This document shows positions 61,676 to 64,000 of a stretch of DNA of 64,000 bases, piece by piece; position 1 is the first letter of the stretch, and each line of letters starts with the position of its first letter. Both the position numbers and the translations under genes were made by a program. The notes under the pieces are model-generated. The model worked only from the letters and a program-made list of their open reading frames with translations, ran no database searches and was not told the origin of the DNA. The stretch is from Pseudomonas citronellolis (GTDB lineage: Bacteria; Pseudomonadota; Gammaproteobacteria; Pseudomonadales; Pseudomonadaceae). Location: the NCBI RefSeq assembly GCF_900112375.1, contig NZ_FOLS01000021.1, positions 62,001 through 126,000 of the forward strand. The letters run 5' to 3'.

Positions 61676-61694
61676 AATGCGAAAGATTTGCATT
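61676..61694. promoter_or_regulatory. AT-rich 9-1-9 palindrome, possible Fur box
   Basis: AATGCGAAA-G-ATTTGCATT. Aligned with the 7-1-7 Fur consensus TGATAATnATTATCA it matches 9 of 14 positions (TGCGAAA-G-ATTTGCA). Located about 60 bp before the imelysin start and 51 bp from the bifA stop. Confidence 0.5.
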
Positions 61695-61744
61695 TTTGAA
61701 AAGGCCGCGCTTGCGATTTGCCAGCAGCCTTCACCGCGGGGGGA

Positions 61745-63817
61745 TCAGCGGCGTTCGATGCTGGAGCTGCCGGCGGCCTCGGCCAGGCGCCGCGCCTGCT
61801 TCAGATAGAGGGTCAGCTCGCGCGCCGGCAGCGGCTTGCTGTACAGGTAGCCCTGCCCCTCGTGGCAGCCCTGGTCGATGATGTAGGCCTCCTGCTCGAT
61901 GGTCTCCACGCCCTCGGCGATGACCTGCATGCCCAGGCTCTTGCCCAGCTGGATGATGGCCCGGACGATGGTGGCGTCGTCGTCGTCCTGCAGCAGGTCC
62001 TGGACGAAGCTCTTGTCGATCTTGATCTTGTCCAGCGGCAGGCTCTTCAGGTAGCTGAGCGAGGAATAGCCGGTGCCGAAGTCGTCGATGGCGATCAGCG
62101 CGCCGGCGCGGCGCAGGCTGAGCAGGTGCTGGGCGGCGGTGGAAATGTCTTCCATCAGGCCGGTCTCGGTGACTTCCAGCTCCAGCGAGCGCGGCGGCAG
62201 GCGGTGGATCTGCAACAGGTTGCTGACCACCCTGGGCAGGGCGTTGTGGCGCAGCTGCACGGTGGACAGGTTGACCGCCAGGCGCAGGTCGTCGAAGCCC
62301 TGGTCGTGCCATTCGCGCAGTTGCTTGCAGGACTGGTCGAGCACCCATTCGCCGATGGCGAAGATGCTGCCGTTCTGCTCGGCCAGGGGGATGAACAGGT
62401 CCGGCGCGACCCAGCCCTGGGTCGGGTGCTGCCAGCGCAGCAGGGCCTCGACGCCGACCACGCGGTGGTCGCGGTAGTCCACCTGCGGCTGGTAGACGAT
62501 GTGCAGCTCGTTGCGCGACAACGCCTCGCGCAGGTCCTTCTCCAGCTCGCGGCGGCGGCGCATCTCGCTGTCGACGCTGGCGATGTAGAACTGGTAGCGG
62601 TTGCGCGAGCGGGTCTTGGCCAGGGTCATGGTCTGCTCGGCCTTCTGCAGCAGCTTCTCGGTGCTCTCGCCATCCTCGGGGTAGAGGGTGATGCCGATGG
62701 TGGCGCGCAGTTGCACCGGCTGCTCGTCGAGCTGGAAGGGCAGCTCCAGGTCGTCGAGGATCTGCTGGGCCAGTTCCGCCGCCTCGTAGGGCTGCTCGAT
62801 GTCGGCCTGGACCAGGGCGAACTGGTCGCCGCCCAGGCGCGCCAGGGCGCCGAGCTGGGCGCTGTGGCCGCGCAGGCGGTCGGCCAGGGCGATCAGCAGC
62901 TGGTCGCCGAACTGGTAGCCGTGCTGCTCGTTGATGCCCTTGAAGTCGTCCAGGCCCAGGCACAGCACCGCCACGCGGCGCTCCTCGCGGCCGGCGTCGG
63001 AAAGGATCTGGTCCAGGCGCTGCTGCAGCAGCTTGCGGTTCGGCAGGCCGGTGAGGAAGTCGTACTGGGAGATGCGCAGCAGGCTGTTCTCCGCCTCGCG
63101 GCGCAGGTGGCCGTTGCGCTCGATGGATTCCAGCAACTGGTTGGCGGTGTTGATCCACAACCCCAGTTCATTGTGCTCGTGGCCGGCCAGCATCGGCAGC
63201 TTGTGCTCGCCGGGGCGGTCGGGGTTGATGCTGGTGAGGTGGTCGATGATGCGCCACAGCGGCTTGGTCAGCAGCCAGTGGTAGACCAGGAACAGCACCA
63301 GGCCCATGGCCAGGGCGCGGAGGATGCCGGAGAGGAAGATGATCACCGAGGTGACCACGAAGTCCTGGCCGTAGGGCGCGGTGTCCAGGGTGATCTTCAG
63401 GTCGCCGTAGTACTCGCCGGGCTCGCCGCGGCCGACCAGGCGGATGGAATAGTGCTGCTCGGGGCCGAGGATGGGGTCGGTGAGCCAGCGGGTGGGGGAG
63501 TCCAGCAGCGGGCGGGATTTCTCCGCCAGCATGGGTTCGTCGGGGTGGCCGATGGCGGCGTAGCGCACCGCTTCATGCTGGAACAGGCCTTCGAGCACCT
63601 GCATGGCCATGTCGCGGTCCAGGCTGTAGACCGCCTGGGTGGACGGGTCGCGGACCATGGCGAGGATCCGCTGGGCATCGTTGTGCACCGCCTGCCGCGC
63701 CTTGTGGGCGTCGAAGACGATCTGCGCGCAACTCAGGACGACACCCACCACCAGCGCCGCGAGCAGTACGACGCGCAGCAGCTTGAGGGAGAGCCTGTGC
63801 CGGGGGTCCAGTTTCAA
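61745..63817 (-). CDS. bifA: c-di-GMP phosphodiesterase BifA (GGDEF-EAL)
   Basis: 690 aa. Two TM segments (about 10-32 and 155-180) bracket a periplasmic sensory loop; a degenerate GGDEF domain follows (about 245-400, motif LARLGGDQF, as known for BifA) and then an EAL domain (about 425-675) with EALLRW, NLSTVQL, DDFGTGYSSLSYL and the metal-binding EGVET all intact. It degrades c-di-GMP, restraining biofilm and promoting swarming. Convergent with nothing; its downstream neighbour is the imelysin gene on the same strand. Confidence 0.95.
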   Translation of the reverse strand: MKLDPRHRLSLKLLRVVLLAALVVGVVLSCAQIVFDAHKARQAVHNDAQRILAMVRDPSTQAVYSLDRDMAMQVLEGLFQHEAVRYAAIGHPDEPMLAEKSRPLLDSPTRWLTDPILGPEQHYSIRLVGRGEPGEYYGDLKITLDTAPYGQDFVVTSVIIFLSGILRALAMGLVLFLVYHWLLTKPLWRIIDHLTSINPDRPGEHKLPMLAGHEHNELGLWINTANQLLESIERNGHLRREAENSLLRISQYDFLTGLPNRKLLQQRLDQILSDAGREERRVAVLCLGLDDFKGINEQHGYQFGDQLLIALADRLRGHSAQLGALARLGGDQFALVQADIEQPYEAAELAQQILDDLELPFQLDEQPVQLRATIGITLYPEDGESTEKLLQKAEQTMTLAKTRSRNRYQFYIASVDSEMRRRRELEKDLREALSRNELHIVYQPQVDYRDHRVVGVEALLRWQHPTQGWVAPDLFIPLAEQNGSIFAIGEWVLDQSCKQLREWHDQGFDDLRLAVNLSTVQLRHNALPRVVSNLLQIHRLPPRSLELEVTETGLMEDISTAAQHLLSLRRAGALIAIDDFGTGYSSLSYLKSLPLDKIKIDKSFVQDLLQDDDDATIVRAIIQLGKSLGMQVIAEGVETIEQEAYIIDQGCHEGQGYLYSKPLPARELTLYLKQARRLAEAAGSSSIERR

Positions 63818-63967
63818 GGGTGCTTTCCTTGTTCATCGCCATCCGGCGAAAGACAGGTCTGAGTATTGGCAAACGGAGCTTTGACGTCAAAGGGCCATCA
63901 CCCTTTTTCCGACCAAATCCGACTCTCAGGTTAGCCGAGCCTTGTCCTTCTGGCGCGCAGAAAGCAG

Positions 63968-63990
63968 AAACCCGGCTTCAGGCCGGGTTT
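63968..63990. terminator. Terminator-like hairpin at window end
   Basis: AAACCCGGC-TTCAG-GCCGGGTTT near the right edge, probably ending a gene beyond the window on the minus strand. Confidence 0.6.
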
Positions 63991-64000
63991 CCGCGGAGCA

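Overview
The window looks like a chromosomal segment of a Pseudomonas close to P. aeruginosa, P. citronellolis or P. nitroreducens. The evidence is very high GC with strongly GC-biased third codon positions, an MvaT nucleoid protein, BifA, a MexVW-type efflux pair, and gene orders that, from memory, match P. aeruginosa blocks. These are fumarase / GGDEF cyclase / ferredoxin reductase / enoyl-CoA hydratase / pykA / usp through the MoxR cluster to sbcB-mvaT-purU; uraA-upp-hpt to mqo; and mexW-mexV / DUF1513 / imelysin / DUF1111 / imelysin / bifA. The blocks are joined in an order different from the one I remember for PAO1. No rRNA, tRNA, CRISPR array, transposase, integrase or replication origin was recognised.

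Layout. 1-1210: accessory edge with a 5'-truncated unknown gene, a TacT-like GNAT acetyltransferase and the remnant of a LysR gene. 1211-10916: a probable catabolic island of two LysR regulators, an outer-membrane porin and an aldehyde dehydrogenase / MFS / mandelate-racemase-type enzyme / GMC oxidoreductase operon. 11010-22553: DJ-1/PfpI and ribbon-helix-helix genes, fumarase, a membrane diguanylate cyclase overlapping a ferredoxin reductase, enoyl-CoA hydratase, pyruvate kinase, tandem Usp, small lipoproteins and a PilZ protein. 22950-30665: a tightly overlapping minus-strand envelope cluster (RDD, SpoIIM-like, DUF4129, DUF4350, MoxR ATPase, DUF58). 30782-46984: housekeeping genes (exonuclease I, MvaT, PurU, alcohol dehydrogenase, LPG-synthase-like membrane protein, uracil and purine salvage, aldehyde dehydrogenase with a LysR regulator, malate:quinone oxidoreductase). 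47256-51797: acyltransferase, small zinc-ribbon-like and DUF2007 proteins, a degenerate SRAP protein and an MFS carrier. 51963-63817 (all minus strand): MexW/MexV, then an apparent iron-responsive periplasmic cluster (DUF1513, two imelysin lipoproteins, a di-heme DUF1111 lipoprotein), then BifA.

How genes work together. The 5.2-10.9 kb genes look like uptake plus stepwise oxidation and dehydration of a polyol or sugar-acid-like compound whose identity I cannot tell. The MoxR cluster looks like an ATPase with a membrane and von Willebrand-like client module. c-di-GMP is represented three times: a six-TM GGDEF cyclase, a PilZ receptor-like protein and the phosphodiesterase BifA. Uracil and hypoxanthine salvage genes are divergent neighbours.

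The gaps between operons are unusually rich in palindromic REP/REPIN-like repeats of at least six families, several in modular chains, and there is one 137-bp MITE-like element with 5-bp flanking direct repeats at the purU stop codon.
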